DNA of 13,499 nucleotides, taken from Bordetella parapertussis (lineage in GTDB: Bacteria; Pseudomonadota; Gammaproteobacteria; Burkholderiales; Burkholderiaceae_C). This document shows positions 6,470-13,390 of the stretch, in pieces (position 1 is the stretch's first letter; every line of letters begins with the position of its first letter). The stretch covers positions 1-13,499 of the forward strand of contig CAMDJU010000045.1 in the NCBI GenBank assembly GCA_945900695.1, given 5' to 3'. The position numbers were made by a program, and so were the translations under genes. The notes beneath the pieces were generated by a model. It made no database searches and was not told the DNA's origin. It worked only from the letters and a program-made list of their open reading frames with translations.

Positions 6470-7702
6470 ATGCCTAAGCCTTCACCCTCACCCACGGATA
6501 CCCCCCCATCTGCGTCTGGCCCCTTGGCTGGCATCAAGGTGGTGGAACTCGGCCAGCTGATTGCGGGGCCCTTCGCGGCCAAAACCTTGGCCGACTTTGG
6601 CGCTGACGTCATCAAGATCGAACCCCCGGGCGTGGGCGACCCTTTGCGCAGATGGCGCTTGCTCAAAGACGGCACATCCGTGTGGTGGCAGGTGCAGTCG
6701 CGCAACAAGCGGTCCCTGGCCTTGAATTTGCGCGATCCCCAGGCCCAAGACCTCGTGCGTCAACTCGCCGCCGATGCCGACGTGTTGATTGAAAACTTTC
6801 GCCCTGGTGCCATGGAGGCATGGGGCTTGGGCCCTGAGGTGCTGCAACAACTCAACCCACGGCTGATTGTGTTGCGCATCAGTGGCTACGGGCAGACCGG
6901 GCCCTGGCGTGACAAGCCGGGTTTTGGTGTGGTCGCTGAGGCCATGGGGGGTTTGCGCCACCTCACGGCCGAGCCCGGGCGCGTGCCGGTACGGGTCGGG
7001 GTGAGCATTGGCGACACCCTCGCGTCCCTGCACGGGGTGATTGGCATTTTGATGGCATTGCACGAGCGCCACCGCAGTGGCCTGGGCCAGGTGATCGACA
7101 TGGCTTTGTACGAAGCGGTGTTCAATTGCATGGAGAGTTTGTTGCCCGAGCACAGCGCTTTTGGTGCGGTGCGTGAGCCCGGGGGCAGCGCCTTGCCTGG
7201 CATTGCGCCCACCAATGCGTATCGCTGCAACGACGGTGGATATGCCTTGGTGGCGGGCAATGGCGACAGCATTTTCAAGCGCCTCATGCACGCCATTGGG
7301 CGCGACGATTTGGGCCAGGACCCGGCATTGGGCGACAACACCGGGCGTGTCAAACGGGTGGTCGAAATTGATGCCGCCATTGAAGCCTATACCTTGCAGC
7401 ACTCGGTGGACGAGGTGCTGGAGATGCTTGAGCAAGCCCAAGTTCCGGGCGGGCGCATCTATTCGATTGCCGATATCGCCAACGATGCGCATTACCAGGC
7501 CCGGGGCATGATTGAACAAATCACCATGCCAGATGGCAGCCAGCTCAGTGTGCCTGGTGTGGTGCCCAAGCTCTCGCGCACCCCTGGCGGCTTGCGCAGC
7601 CTGGCCCCGGCGCTGGGGCAAGACACCGATGCGGTGCTCACTGAGATGGGTTTGACACCGGCCCAAATCCAAACCTTGCGCCAGCGCGGGGTGGTGGCCT
7701 GA
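6470..7702 (+). CDS. CaiB/BaiF (family III) CoA-transferase
   Basis: This 410-residue protein has the normal length of family III CoA-transferases, which move CoA between acyl groups. The start of the domain, GPLAGIKVVELGQLIAGPFA (17-36), then LADFGADVIKIEPP (40-53) and RNKRSLALNL (78-87), are hallmark stretches. Asp182 in SIGDTLA fits the catalytic aspartate that forms the acyl anhydride intermediate. IENFRPG (107-113) and ISGYGQTGP (137-145) also match the family. The start at 6470 avoids an unsupported upstream extension and follows a promoter-like box by 6 nt. The substrate cannot be told from sequence; relatives use succinyl-, oxalyl-, mesaconyl- or carnitinyl-CoA. The stop TGA shares its A with the start of the next gene, so the two are probably co-transcribed and translationally coupled. 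Confidence 0.92.
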   Translation: MPKPSPSPTDTPPSASGPLAGIKVVELGQLIAGPFAAKTLADFGADVIKIEPPGVGDPLRRWRLLKDGTSVWWQVQSRNKRSLALNLRDPQAQDLVRQLAADADVLIENFRPGAMEAWGLGPEVLQQLNPRLIVLRISGYGQTGPWRDKPGFGVVAEAMGGLRHLTAEPGRVPVRVGVSIGDTLASLHGVIGILMALHERHRSGLGQVIDMALYEAVFNCMESLLPEHSAFGAVREPGGSALPGIAPTNAYRCNDGGYALVAGNGDSIFKRLMHAIGRDDLGQDPALGDNTGRVKRVVEIDAAIEAYTLQHSVDEVLEMLEQAQVPGGRIYSIADIANDAHYQARGMIEQITMPDGSQLSVPGVVPKLSRTPGGLRSLAPALGQDTDAVLTEMGLTPAQIQTLRQRGVVA

Positions 7703-8445
7703 TGGAGTTGCAAGACCTGTTGTACAGCCAAGGTTTTGGCACCCGCCGGGTGTGTGTGGGTTTGGTGCAAAAGGGCTGGGTGCGGCTGCAAACCGATGGG
7801 CAGTGGCAAACCTGCGAAGACCCCTGGTTGGCGGTTGATGCCAGCTTGGATTGGCCGTTTGAAGTGCAAGGTCAGCCATGGGTCTACCGAGAGCGAGCTC
7901 ACCTCATGCTGCACAAACCGGCGGGCACCGAATGCTCACGCAAACCATCGGCCTGGCCCAGCATTTACAGCTTGCTGCCTGCGCCTTTGCGCCAGCGGCC
8001 GCAAAAGGGCGCTGTCGATGGGGTGCAAGCCGTGGGCCGCTTGGACCAAGACACCACCGGTTTGCTGCTGCTCAGTGACGACGGACAGTTCATCCACCGA
8101 ATGGCCTCGCCGCGCCACCATGTGCCCAAGGTGTACCAGGTGCACACGGTCGATGAGGTCAGTGCGGTGCAAATCGACAAACTTTTGGCTGGTGTGGTGC
8201 TCGACGACGACCCGCAACCGGTGCGAGCGGCGGCCTGCCAAGCCCTGGGCAGCCACCATGTGGCCTTGACCCTGACCGAGGGCAAATACCACCAGGTCAA
8301 GCGCATGCTGGCTGCGGTGGGCAACCGCGTGCAGACCCTGCACCGCTCATCCATGGGGGGCTTGCACCTGCCAGAGAATTTGTTGCCCGGTCAGTGGCGC
8401 TGGCTCACCCACAGCGATTTGCAAGCGTTGGGCTACACGCCCTGA
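7702..8445 (+). CDS. rRNA pseudouridine synthase, RsuA/RluB/E/F family (RsuA-like)
   Basis: The protein has 247 residues. Residues 1-45 form a divergent S4-like RNA-binding domain (GTRRVCVGLVQKGWVRL, 13-29). The catalytic domain begins near HLMLHKPAG (67-75) and contains GRLDQDTTGLLLLSDDG (112-128) with the nucleophilic Asp115. Motif III is HHVALTLTEGKYHQVKRMLAAVGN (about 189-212). The enzyme isomerises a uridine in rRNA to pseudouridine; E. coli RsuA modifies U516 of 16S rRNA. The family is clear. RsuA rather than RluE or RluB is the better guess from length and the S4 domain, so I leave the symbol empty. The gene begins within the stop codon of the CoA-transferase gene (TGATG), and its last 13 bases overlap the 3' end of the convergent hydrolase gene. 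Confidence 0.9.
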   Translation: MELQDLLYSQGFGTRRVCVGLVQKGWVRLQTDGQWQTCEDPWLAVDASLDWPFEVQGQPWVYRERAHLMLHKPAGTECSRKPSAWPSIYSLLPAPLRQRPQKGAVDGVQAVGRLDQDTTGLLLLSDDGQFIHRMASPRHHVPKVYQVHTVDEVSAVQIDKLLAGVVLDDDPQPVRAAACQALGSHHVALTLTEGKYHQVKRMLAAVGNRVQTLHRSSMGGLHLPENLLPGQWRWLTHSDLQALGYTP

Positions 8446-9236
8446 GCTGGCGCTGCGCAGGACGCCAAAAAACGCACCACTGTATCCAGCGCCTGTGCGG
8501 GTTGATCGCGGTGCGGCGTGTGGCCGCAGTCCTCGATCACCACGCGTTCGATGCGGCCTTGCGGGTGGATGTCATTGATTTGTTGCAAGCTGCCATAGGC
8601 GTCTTGGCGGCCTTGAAGGGCCAACACCGGGTCCACGATGGCGTGGCAGGTGGTGCGGATGTCAAAAGGGCGAAAAGCAGGCGACAACCAGATGTCGTTC
8701 CATTGCCAAAAGGCGGTGTCCACATCGGCATGAAAAGGGGCCAAGCGCTGGCGCAAATGACTTTGCTCGAAAGCGCGTTTGGCCACTTCGATGGCGGCAA
8801 TGGAGATATCTTCCACGATGACATGTGGCGCCATGGCAATGCAAGCGTGCACCGGATATCGGCTGGCATAGAGCAGGGCGATGCTGCCACCATCGGAATG
8901 CCCCAGCAACACTGGTTTTTGAATGCCGGCTTGGGCCAAAAATTCGGGCAATACCTGCCAGGCTTCCTGTTGCAAATAGTCGGGCCTGAGGGCGTTGGTG
9001 CCGCGCACATCGGGCACGCTGTCGGAGTGGCCATAACCTCGGCGCGAATAGACCCAGCCAGAGCGCCCCGTGGCTTGGCAAACGAGCAGCGGCCAGTCCA
9101 GTCCACGCTGGGTCCACATCGCCACCGAGCCCAGGCCTTCATGCAAAAAGACCAAAGGCGCGAGCGCGGGGTCGGTGTCGGGCAGGGCAATGTGTCTGAC
9201 CTCTAGGGCGACGCCGTGGCAAATGATGTGTGGCAT
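8433..9236 (-). CDS. alpha/beta-fold hydrolase
   Basis: This 267-residue single-domain protein lacks a signal peptide and is probably cytosolic. FLHEGLGSVAMW (30-41) holds the oxyanion-hole region, with HEGLG in place of the more usual HGxG. The nucleophile elbow is GHSDGG (112-117, Ser114). The best triad partners are Asp212 in LALQGRQDAYG and His239 in EDCGHTPH. The HEGLG plus GHSDGG pair recalls hydrolases annotated near MhpC or BioH-like enzymes, but nothing fixes the substrate. It overlaps the pseudouridine synthase gene tail to tail by 13 bp, ending in TAG at 8433-8435. It is divergent from the beta-propeller gene with 56 bp between starts. A minus-strand TAATAT lies 6 nt before the ATG. 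Confidence 0.88.
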   Translation of the reverse strand: MPHIICHGVALEVRHIALPDTDPALAPLVFLHEGLGSVAMWTQRGLDWPLLVCQATGRSGWVYSRRGYGHSDSVPDVRGTNALRPDYLQQEAWQVLPEFLAQAGIQKPVLLGHSDGGSIALLYASRYPVHACIAMAPHVIVEDISIAAIEVAKRAFEQSHLRQRLAPFHADVDTAFWQWNDIWLSPAFRPFDIRTTCHAIVDPVLALQGRQDAYGSLQQINDIHPQGRIERVVIEDCGHTPHRDQPAQALDTVVRFLASCAAPAQGV

Positions 9237-9242
9237 GGAGAC

Positions 9243-9248
9243 ATATTA
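9243..9248 (-). promoter_or_regulatory. putative -10 hexamer for the alpha/beta hydrolase gene
   Basis: Minus-strand TAATAT matches the sigma-70 -10 consensus at four of six positions, including A2 and T6. It ends exactly 6 nt before the ATG at 9236. There is no clear -35 box. Confidence 0.5.
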
Positions 9249-9280
9249 GCCGTGCGGGCCAACTGACCCAGTGCCATCGT

Positions 9281-9286
9281 TACACT
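9281..9286 (+). promoter_or_regulatory. putative -10 hexamer for the beta-propeller cluster
   Basis: TACACT ends 6 nt before the ATG at 9293, the same gap as for dcd, the CaiB-family gene and the hydrolase. It supports 9293 over 9335 as the start codon. It would drive the three-gene cluster ending at 12272. Confidence 0.45.
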
Positions 9287-9292
9287 TGCGCC

Positions 9293-10312
9293 ATGGAATC
9301 AAACAGATGGTCCGTCGGACCTTGGGTTGTCAACATGCATGCATTTATTCGCCCATGCTTGGCTTGTTTGTGTGGGTTGTGGGCACTTTCGGTGGGGGCA
9401 CAAACCCACCCAATCTTTGTGCTCAACTCCTTGAGCGCCAGCGTGAGTGTCATTGACCCCAAGACATGGCAGGTCACACGCCAAATTCCCACCGGCAAAC
9501 AGCCCCATCACTTGTATCTCACCCCGGACGAAAAATCGGTCATCGTGGCCAATGCGGGTGGTGATTCACTGAGTTTTATCGATCCCAAAACCGCCCAGGT
9601 CCAGCGCGTGGTGCGCGGCACCGTCGACCCCTACCACTTGCGGTTTTCGCCCGACATGAAGTGGTTCATCACCGTGGCCAACCGGCTTGACCACATCGAT
9701 ATTTACCGCTGGGATGGCCAAAACCCGCAACTGGTCAAGCGCATACCTTCGGGCAAAACCCCCAGCCATTTGTGGATCGACACCCAAAGCACCACCGCTT
9801 ACGCCAGCATGCAAGACAGCGATGAGCTGGTGGCGGTGGACCTGGCCACGCAAAGCGTGAAATGGCGCGTCAAAACCGGCTCTTTGCCTGCCGATGTGTT
9901 TGGCACCCGCGATGACAGCACCTTGTTGGTGGCCTTGACCGGCGGCAAAGAGGTGCAGGTGTTTGACTTGCGTGCCAACCCGGCCAAACTGGTGCGCACC
10001 ATTGCCACGGGGGAGGGGGCACATGCTTTTCGTTCTGCAGGCGATGGGCGCCATGTCTATGTCAGCAACCGCGTGGCCAACACCATCAGCAAAATCGATT
10101 TACAAACCTTCGCTGTGGTGTCGCAGTTCAAGGCCCCGGGTGGGCCCGACTGCATGGAACTCAGCGCCGATGGGCGCTGGCTGATGGTGTCTTCGCGCTG
10201 GATCAAAAAAGTCAGCGTCATCGATACCCAGAACGGTGCCTTGGTGCGCCAAATCAAAGTGGGCAAATCTCCGCATGGCATTTGGACCTTGGATCACGCC
10301 CCGCGCCTGTGA
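9293..10312 (+). CDS. exported YVTN-type beta-propeller repeat protein
   Basis: The protein has 339 residues from 9293 (325 from the alternative ATG at 9335). A hydrophobic signal sequence (about residues 20-37, ending SVGAQ) is followed by repeated blades of the YVTN/lactonase-like type. Examples are FVLNSLSASVSVIDPKTWQV, IVANAGGDSLSFIDPKTAQV, VYVSNRVANTISKIDLQTFAV and a final LMVSSRWIKKVSVIDTQNGA. About seven blades are expected for the length. Such propellers act in the periplasm as binding scaffolds or accessory proteins; no catalytic residues can be named. The start at 9293 is supported by the -10 box 6 nt upstream, while 9335 would give a more compact signal peptide. The deacetylase-like gene follows after 7 bp, implying an operon. 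Confidence 0.88.
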   Translation: MESNRWSVGPWVVNMHAFIRPCLACLCGLWALSVGAQTHPIFVLNSLSASVSVIDPKTWQVTRQIPTGKQPHHLYLTPDEKSVIVANAGGDSLSFIDPKTAQVQRVVRGTVDPYHLRFSPDMKWFITVANRLDHIDIYRWDGQNPQLVKRIPSGKTPSHLWIDTQSTTAYASMQDSDELVAVDLATQSVKWRVKTGSLPADVFGTRDDSTLLVALTGGKEVQVFDLRANPAKLVRTIATGEGAHAFRSAGDGRHVYVSNRVANTISKIDLQTFAVVSQFKAPGGPDCMELSADGRWLMVSSRWIKKVSVIDTQNGALVRQIKVGKSPHGIWTLDHAPRL

Positions 10313-10319
10313 GCCTTTC

Positions 10320-11273
10320 ATGGACCAGCTGCTGAGCCGTTGCTGGGCTTGGCTTTGCTTGACCCTTTGCCTATGGATGGTGGCGGCTCAGGCGCAGGCC
10401 CAAACCGCATTGGCCCAAGGCGCTGCTGCGCCGCACGTGGGCGCATCTGGTCATGCCGGCGCGAACGGCGCGACCCAGCCCAACGCGGCCCTGCCCGTTT
10501 CCCCAGGGACAACCCCTTGTGCGCGCCCGCTGTACCTGACGTTTGACACCGGCCACATGGGGGTGGCCGAATTGATCGCCGATGTGTTGCGTCGCCAGCA
10601 GGTGAGGGTCACTTTTTTTGCAGCCCATGAACCTACTCAAGTGGGAGATGGCAGTTTGGGCGAGCACTGGGCACCGTGGTGGCGCGATCGCGCCGCCGAG
10701 GGCCATGCCTTCGCCTCACACACTTTTGACCACGTGTACTGGAGGGCCGATTTGCCCGGCGGACGCTTTCGCGTGCGTGCCAGCGCGGGCCCCGATAAAA
10801 ACAAAAACCGTGATTGGGGTGCCGATCAGTACTGCCAAGAAATCACCCGCGCCCGTGATCGCCTGCAAGCCATCACAGGGAGAGCCCCTTTGCCTTTGTT
10901 TCGGGCGCCGGGTGGCAAGACTTCCCCGGCCCTGTTGAGTGCTGCCCGCGCCTGTGGATTCGCCCATGTGGGCTGGGCGCCTGCGGGGTTTTTGGGCGAC
11001 GAATTGTCCAGCCAGACCCACCCCAATGCCCAACTGCTGCAAAGCGCTTTGCGGGACATCCGCCCTGGCGATATCTTGATGGCCCACTTGGGCATTTGGT
11101 CGCGCCAAGACCCGTGGGCGCCCGCCGTGTTGGAGCCTTTGATCGTGGGCCTAAAACAAAAGGGCTTTTGCTTTGCCACCTTGCGCGAGCACCCGCAATA
11201 TGCAGCCCATGTGCGCCAAGCCGCACAAGGTCGTGCATCCACCGCCCTGGCCCGTACCAGTGGTTTTCCTTGA
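10320..11273 (+). CDS. exported polysaccharide deacetylase-family protein with altered metal motif
   Basis: The protein has 317 residues. A signal peptide (1-28, ending AAQAQAQ) and an Ala/Gly-rich linker (29-66) precede a NodB-type carbohydrate esterase 4 domain. Motif 1 reads TFDTGH (74-79) rather than TFDDGP, so the catalytic-base Asp76 is kept but the metal-binding Asp is Thr77. Motif 2 SHTFDH (133-138) keeps both metal histidines. Motif 3 FRAPGG (194-199), a motif 4-like GWAPAGFLGDE (218-228) and motif 5 LMAHLG (253-258, His256) are present. Family enzymes remove N- or O-acetyl groups from chitin oligomers, peptidoglycan or exopolysaccharide outside the cytoplasm. Activity here may be changed by the Thr, or another residue may complete the site. 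It lies 7 bp after the propeller gene and 9 bp before the hydroxylase gene. Confidence 0.88.
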   Translation: MDQLLSRCWAWLCLTLCLWMVAAQAQAQTALAQGAAAPHVGASGHAGANGATQPNAALPVSPGTTPCARPLYLTFDTGHMGVAELIADVLRRQQVRVTFFAAHEPTQVGDGSLGEHWAPWWRDRAAEGHAFASHTFDHVYWRADLPGGRFRVRASAGPDKNKNRDWGADQYCQEITRARDRLQAITGRAPLPLFRAPGGKTSPALLSAARACGFAHVGWAPAGFLGDELSSQTHPNAQLLQSALRDIRPGDILMAHLGIWSRQDPWAPAVLEPLIVGLKQKGFCFATLREHPQYAAHVRQAAQGRASTALARTSGFP

Positions 11274-11282
11274 GGCCAGCAC

Positions 11283-12272
11283 ATGGACAACTTGATCGAC
11301 CTGTTTTCTGCAGCCCAATCGGCGCTGTTTGAATCGCTGGTTCAACCCTTGGCGTTTGCACTCGGTCTGGGCCATTGGTTGGAGGTGGCCTTTGAGGGCA
11401 CCGGTTGGCTGCTGGTGGGTTTGCTGCAATTGGGGGTGATGCTGTTGGTCATCCAGCCCCTGGAATGGTGGCGACCGGTTGAGCCCATGCGCGACAGCCG
11501 CGCCGTGCGCAGCGATGTGATTTACACCTTGATCCATCGCTTGGGCGTGTTTCGCTTGGCCCTGTTTTTCACCTTGGACCCGCTGGCCGATGCGCTGTTT
11601 GGCACTTTGCGCACAGCGGGCTGGAGCGGCATTCACCTGGATGACCTGTGGCCGGGGGTCACCGATGTCGCGGCTGTGGCCTTTGTCATGTACCTGGTGC
11701 TGTTTGATGCCCTCAATTACGCCATTCACCGCGCCCAACACCAATGGGGTTGGTGGTGGGCTTTGCATTCGGTGCACCACTCCCAGCGCCACATGACCCA
11801 GTGGACCGATCAGCGCAACCACTTTTTGGACGATTTGCTGGTGGCCGTGGTTTGGGTTGTCGTGGCCCAGGCCGTGGGCATGCCCCCCGGGCAATTTGTG
11901 GCGGTCGTGGCGCTGACCCAGTTGTTGGAAAACTTTCAACATGCCAACCTGCGTTTGTCCTTTGGTGCTTGGGGAGAGCGGTGCTTGATCAGCCCGCGTT
12001 TTCACCGCTGGCACCACAGCGTCGGCTGGGGCCATGAAAGCCCTCGCGCATCAGACGACCCCAGTGGCCCCATGCCTTTGGGGGGGCATAATTTTGGTGT
12101 CTTGTTCCCTTGGTGGGACGATCTGCTGGGAACGGCTTTGCGCGGCAACCATGACCCAGCCACCGGGATCCGCGATCAAATTGAACACGGGCGCGATTAC
12201 GGCCAAGGGGTTTGGGCGCAACAGGTATTGGGCCTGCAACGGATGTGGCAAGCCTTGCGCCAGCACCATTGA
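11283..12272 (+). CDS. membrane di-iron sterol desaturase/fatty acid hydroxylase-family protein
   Basis: The protein has 329 residues. The histidine clusters of the family are all visible: HRAQH (149-153), HSVHH (162-166), FQHANL (218-223, His220), RFHRWHH (239-245) and a further HNFG (269-272). They would bind two irons that activate O2 for hydroxylation or desaturation of a lipid. Hydrophobic segments at about 40-60, 86-100, 128-147 and 184-212 make it an inner-membrane protein with the His clusters on the cytoplasmic side. The C-terminal FPWWDDLLGT (275-284) is typical of bacterial members. The substrate is unknown; hopanoids, carotenoids, ornithine lipids or acyl chains are all possible. 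It starts 9 bp after the deacetylase-like gene and is probably the last gene of that operon. The next gene has its own promoter-like box. Confidence 0.9.
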   Translation: MDNLIDLFSAAQSALFESLVQPLAFALGLGHWLEVAFEGTGWLLVGLLQLGVMLLVIQPLEWWRPVEPMRDSRAVRSDVIYTLIHRLGVFRLALFFTLDPLADALFGTLRTAGWSGIHLDDLWPGVTDVAAVAFVMYLVLFDALNYAIHRAQHQWGWWWALHSVHHSQRHMTQWTDQRNHFLDDLLVAVVWVVVAQAVGMPPGQFVAVVALTQLLENFQHANLRLSFGAWGERCLISPRFHRWHHSVGWGHESPRASDDPSGPMPLGGHNFGVLFPWWDDLLGTALRGNHDPATGIRDQIEHGRDYGQGVWAQQVLGLQRMWQALRQHH

Positions 12273-12308
12273 GCCTTTCACACTGCTGAAGGGCCTGGGC
12301 AGATGGCG

Positions 12309-12314
12309 TAGGAT
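12309..12314 (+). promoter_or_regulatory. putative -10 hexamer for the molybdopterin-binding protein gene
   Basis: TAGGAT ends 7 nt before the ATG at 12322. There is no good -35 box and no Shine-Dalgarno sequence. It fits the recurrent close-spaced pattern in this window. Confidence 0.4.
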
Positions 12315-12321
12315 GCGCGCC

Positions 12322-13176
12322 ATGAATGCTGACTCCGCCCCAACTTCCCATGCCCTGGACACCTTAAAAGGCTTTGGCCTGATCATTGTGGGCGACGAAA
12401 TTTTGTCCGGTAAGCGTGCCGACAAACACCTGACCAAAGTGATTGAATTGCTTTCGTCCCGCGGCTTGGGGCTAGAGATGGCCGAGTATGTGGGCGACGA
12501 CCCGCTGCGCATCACCGACAGCCTGCGCCGCGCTTTTGACAGCGGCATGGTGGTGTTTTCCTGCGGCGGCATTGGTGCCACCCCCGACGACCACACGCGA
12601 CAGTGTGCGGGTCAGGCCTTGGGCCTGCCCTTGGCCTTGCAGCCCCAAGCCAAGCGCTTTATTTTGGAGCGCATCCGCGACCAAGCCGCCGAGCAAGGCG
12701 TGCCTTATGAACCCGATCGCCCCGAACACCTGCACCGATTGAACATGGCCATGTTTCCGCAAGGCGCAGAGGTCATCCCCAATCCTTACAACAAGATCGC
12801 TGGTTTCACCTGCCACGGCCCGCGCAGCCCGGTGCACTTTGTACCTGGTTTTCCGGTGATGGCCTGGCCCATGATCGAATGGGTGCTCGACTCCCACTAC
12901 GCGCCTTGGTTCCATCTGGCCGAAAAAATCGAGAAATCCATCGTCATCTACGGCGGCATGGAGGCCACCCTCACGCCGCTGATGCAGTCGATTGAAGCGC
13001 GGTTCGAAGGCGCCAAGGTGTTCAGCCTGCCCAGCGTCGACCACCCGGTGCATGGACGGCATGTGGAGTTGGGCGTCAAGGGCTTGGTTGACGTGGTCGA
13101 GCAAGCCTATCCCGCCATGCTGGAAGGCTTAAAGGCCTTTGATTTTCAATTTGGCCCTGAAATGGTGCGAAAATAG
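12322..13176 (+). CDS. stand-alone molybdopterin-binding (MoCF/CinA N-terminal type) protein
   Basis: The protein has 284 residues. The MoCF_biosynth fold is shown by IIVGDEILSGKRADKH (21-36), GLGLEMAEYVGDD (48-60) and GGIGATPDDHTRQ (82-94), which would hold the pterin or nucleotide site. Residues from about 165 on, with NPYNKIAGF and PVHFVPGFP, match the lower part of the same family. CinA proteins are about 400 residues with a C-terminal nicotinamide mononucleotide deamidase domain, which is absent here. The function is therefore not NMN deamidation and is otherwise unsettled; database names such as competence/damage-inducible protein A are inherited. The start at 12322 is preferred over the upstream open frame, which overlaps the hydroxylase gene. 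glnA follows after 219 bp of regulatory DNA. Confidence 0.88.
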   Translation: MNADSAPTSHALDTLKGFGLIIVGDEILSGKRADKHLTKVIELLSSRGLGLEMAEYVGDDPLRITDSLRRAFDSGMVVFSCGGIGATPDDHTRQCAGQALGLPLALQPQAKRFILERIRDQAAEQGVPYEPDRPEHLHRLNMAMFPQGAEVIPNPYNKIAGFTCHGPRSPVHFVPGFPVMAWPMIEWVLDSHYAPWFHLAEKIEKSIVIYGGMEATLTPLMQSIEARFEGAKVFSLPSVDHPVHGRHVELGVKGLVDVVEQAYPAMLEGLKAFDFQFGPEMVRK

Positions 13177-13180
13177 AGAT

Positions 13181-13197
13181 TGCACCAAATTGGGTCA
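13181..13197 (+). promoter_or_regulatory. putative NtrC-binding site 1 upstream of glnA
   Basis: TGCACCA-AAT-TGGGTCA compares with the enteric NtrC pattern TGCACCA-N3-TGGTGCA. The left half matches 7/7 and the right half 5/7. Its centre is about 170 bp upstream of the predicted sigma-54 start, an enhancer-like distance. Confidence 0.55.
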
Positions 13198-13205
13198 AAT
13201 AAAAT

Positions 13206-13222
13206 TGCACCATAAAAGTGCG
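13206..13222 (+). promoter_or_regulatory. putative NtrC-binding site 2 upstream of glnA
   Basis: TGCACCA-TAA-AAGTGCG has a perfect left half and 4/7 in the right half. It is centred 25 bp downstream of site 1 and about 145 bp upstream of the predicted start. Paired sites are usual for NtrC oligomer formation at glnA. Confidence 0.5.
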
Positions 13223-13332
13223 TAAAAAGTCTTTTTGATGTGGGTGCTTGCCAAATCCACGCGAGCGAGACTTTTAATTAATAAACTCGAGGCAAAATTC
13301 ACTTTTCCGCTTCAAGCCAGACCGTGTCGTGA

Positions 13333-13348
13333 TGGCACAGTTTCTGCA
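13333..13348 (+). promoter_or_regulatory. sigma-54 promoter for glnA
   Basis: TGGCAC-N5-CTGCA matches the RpoN consensus TGGCAC-N5-TTGCW at all but one position. The essential GG (13334-13335) and GC (13346-13347) are exactly 10 bp apart. The predicted start is near 13359, giving a leader of about 37 nt. A nitrogen-regulated sigma-54 promoter is what is known for glnA in many proteobacteria. Confidence 0.78.
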
Positions 13349-13385
13349 TAAGGCTTTGTAACTATTTTTCAACCACCAACCTACT

Positions 13386-13390
13386 GGAGA
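13386..13390 (+). promoter_or_regulatory. ribosome binding site of glnA
   Basis: GGAGA lies 5 nt before the ATG at 13396. It is the clearest Shine-Dalgarno sequence in the window and contrasts with the leader-poor starts of the other genes. Confidence 0.75.

Noticed and set aside
6488..7879. Minus-strand open frame of 463 codons opposite the CoA-transferase and the start of the pseudouridine synthase gene
   Set aside because: Low-complexity His/Gln-rich translation, no family resemblance, and the opposite strand is firmly assigned.
9344..9400. Possible lipoprotein signal in the beta-propeller protein (several Cys near the N-terminus)
   Set aside because: None of the Cys has a proper lipobox ([LVI]-x-[GAS]-C) context, so a normal cleaved signal peptide ending near VGAQ fits better.
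11151..12035. Minus-strand open frame of 294 codons opposite the deacetylase end and the hydroxylase gene
   Set aside because: Antisense shadow. The plus strand carries the complete His-cluster motifs of the hydroxylase family and the translation has no known motif.
10310..12282. 11-mer TGAGCCTTTCA repeated at the stop codons of the propeller gene (10310) and the hydroxylase gene (12270)
   Set aside because: Two copies only, different contexts downstream and no symmetry; chance is the simplest explanation.
13231..13243. IHF site near TTGATG in the glnA upstream region
   Set aside because: The YAA half of the consensus is missing at the required spacing.
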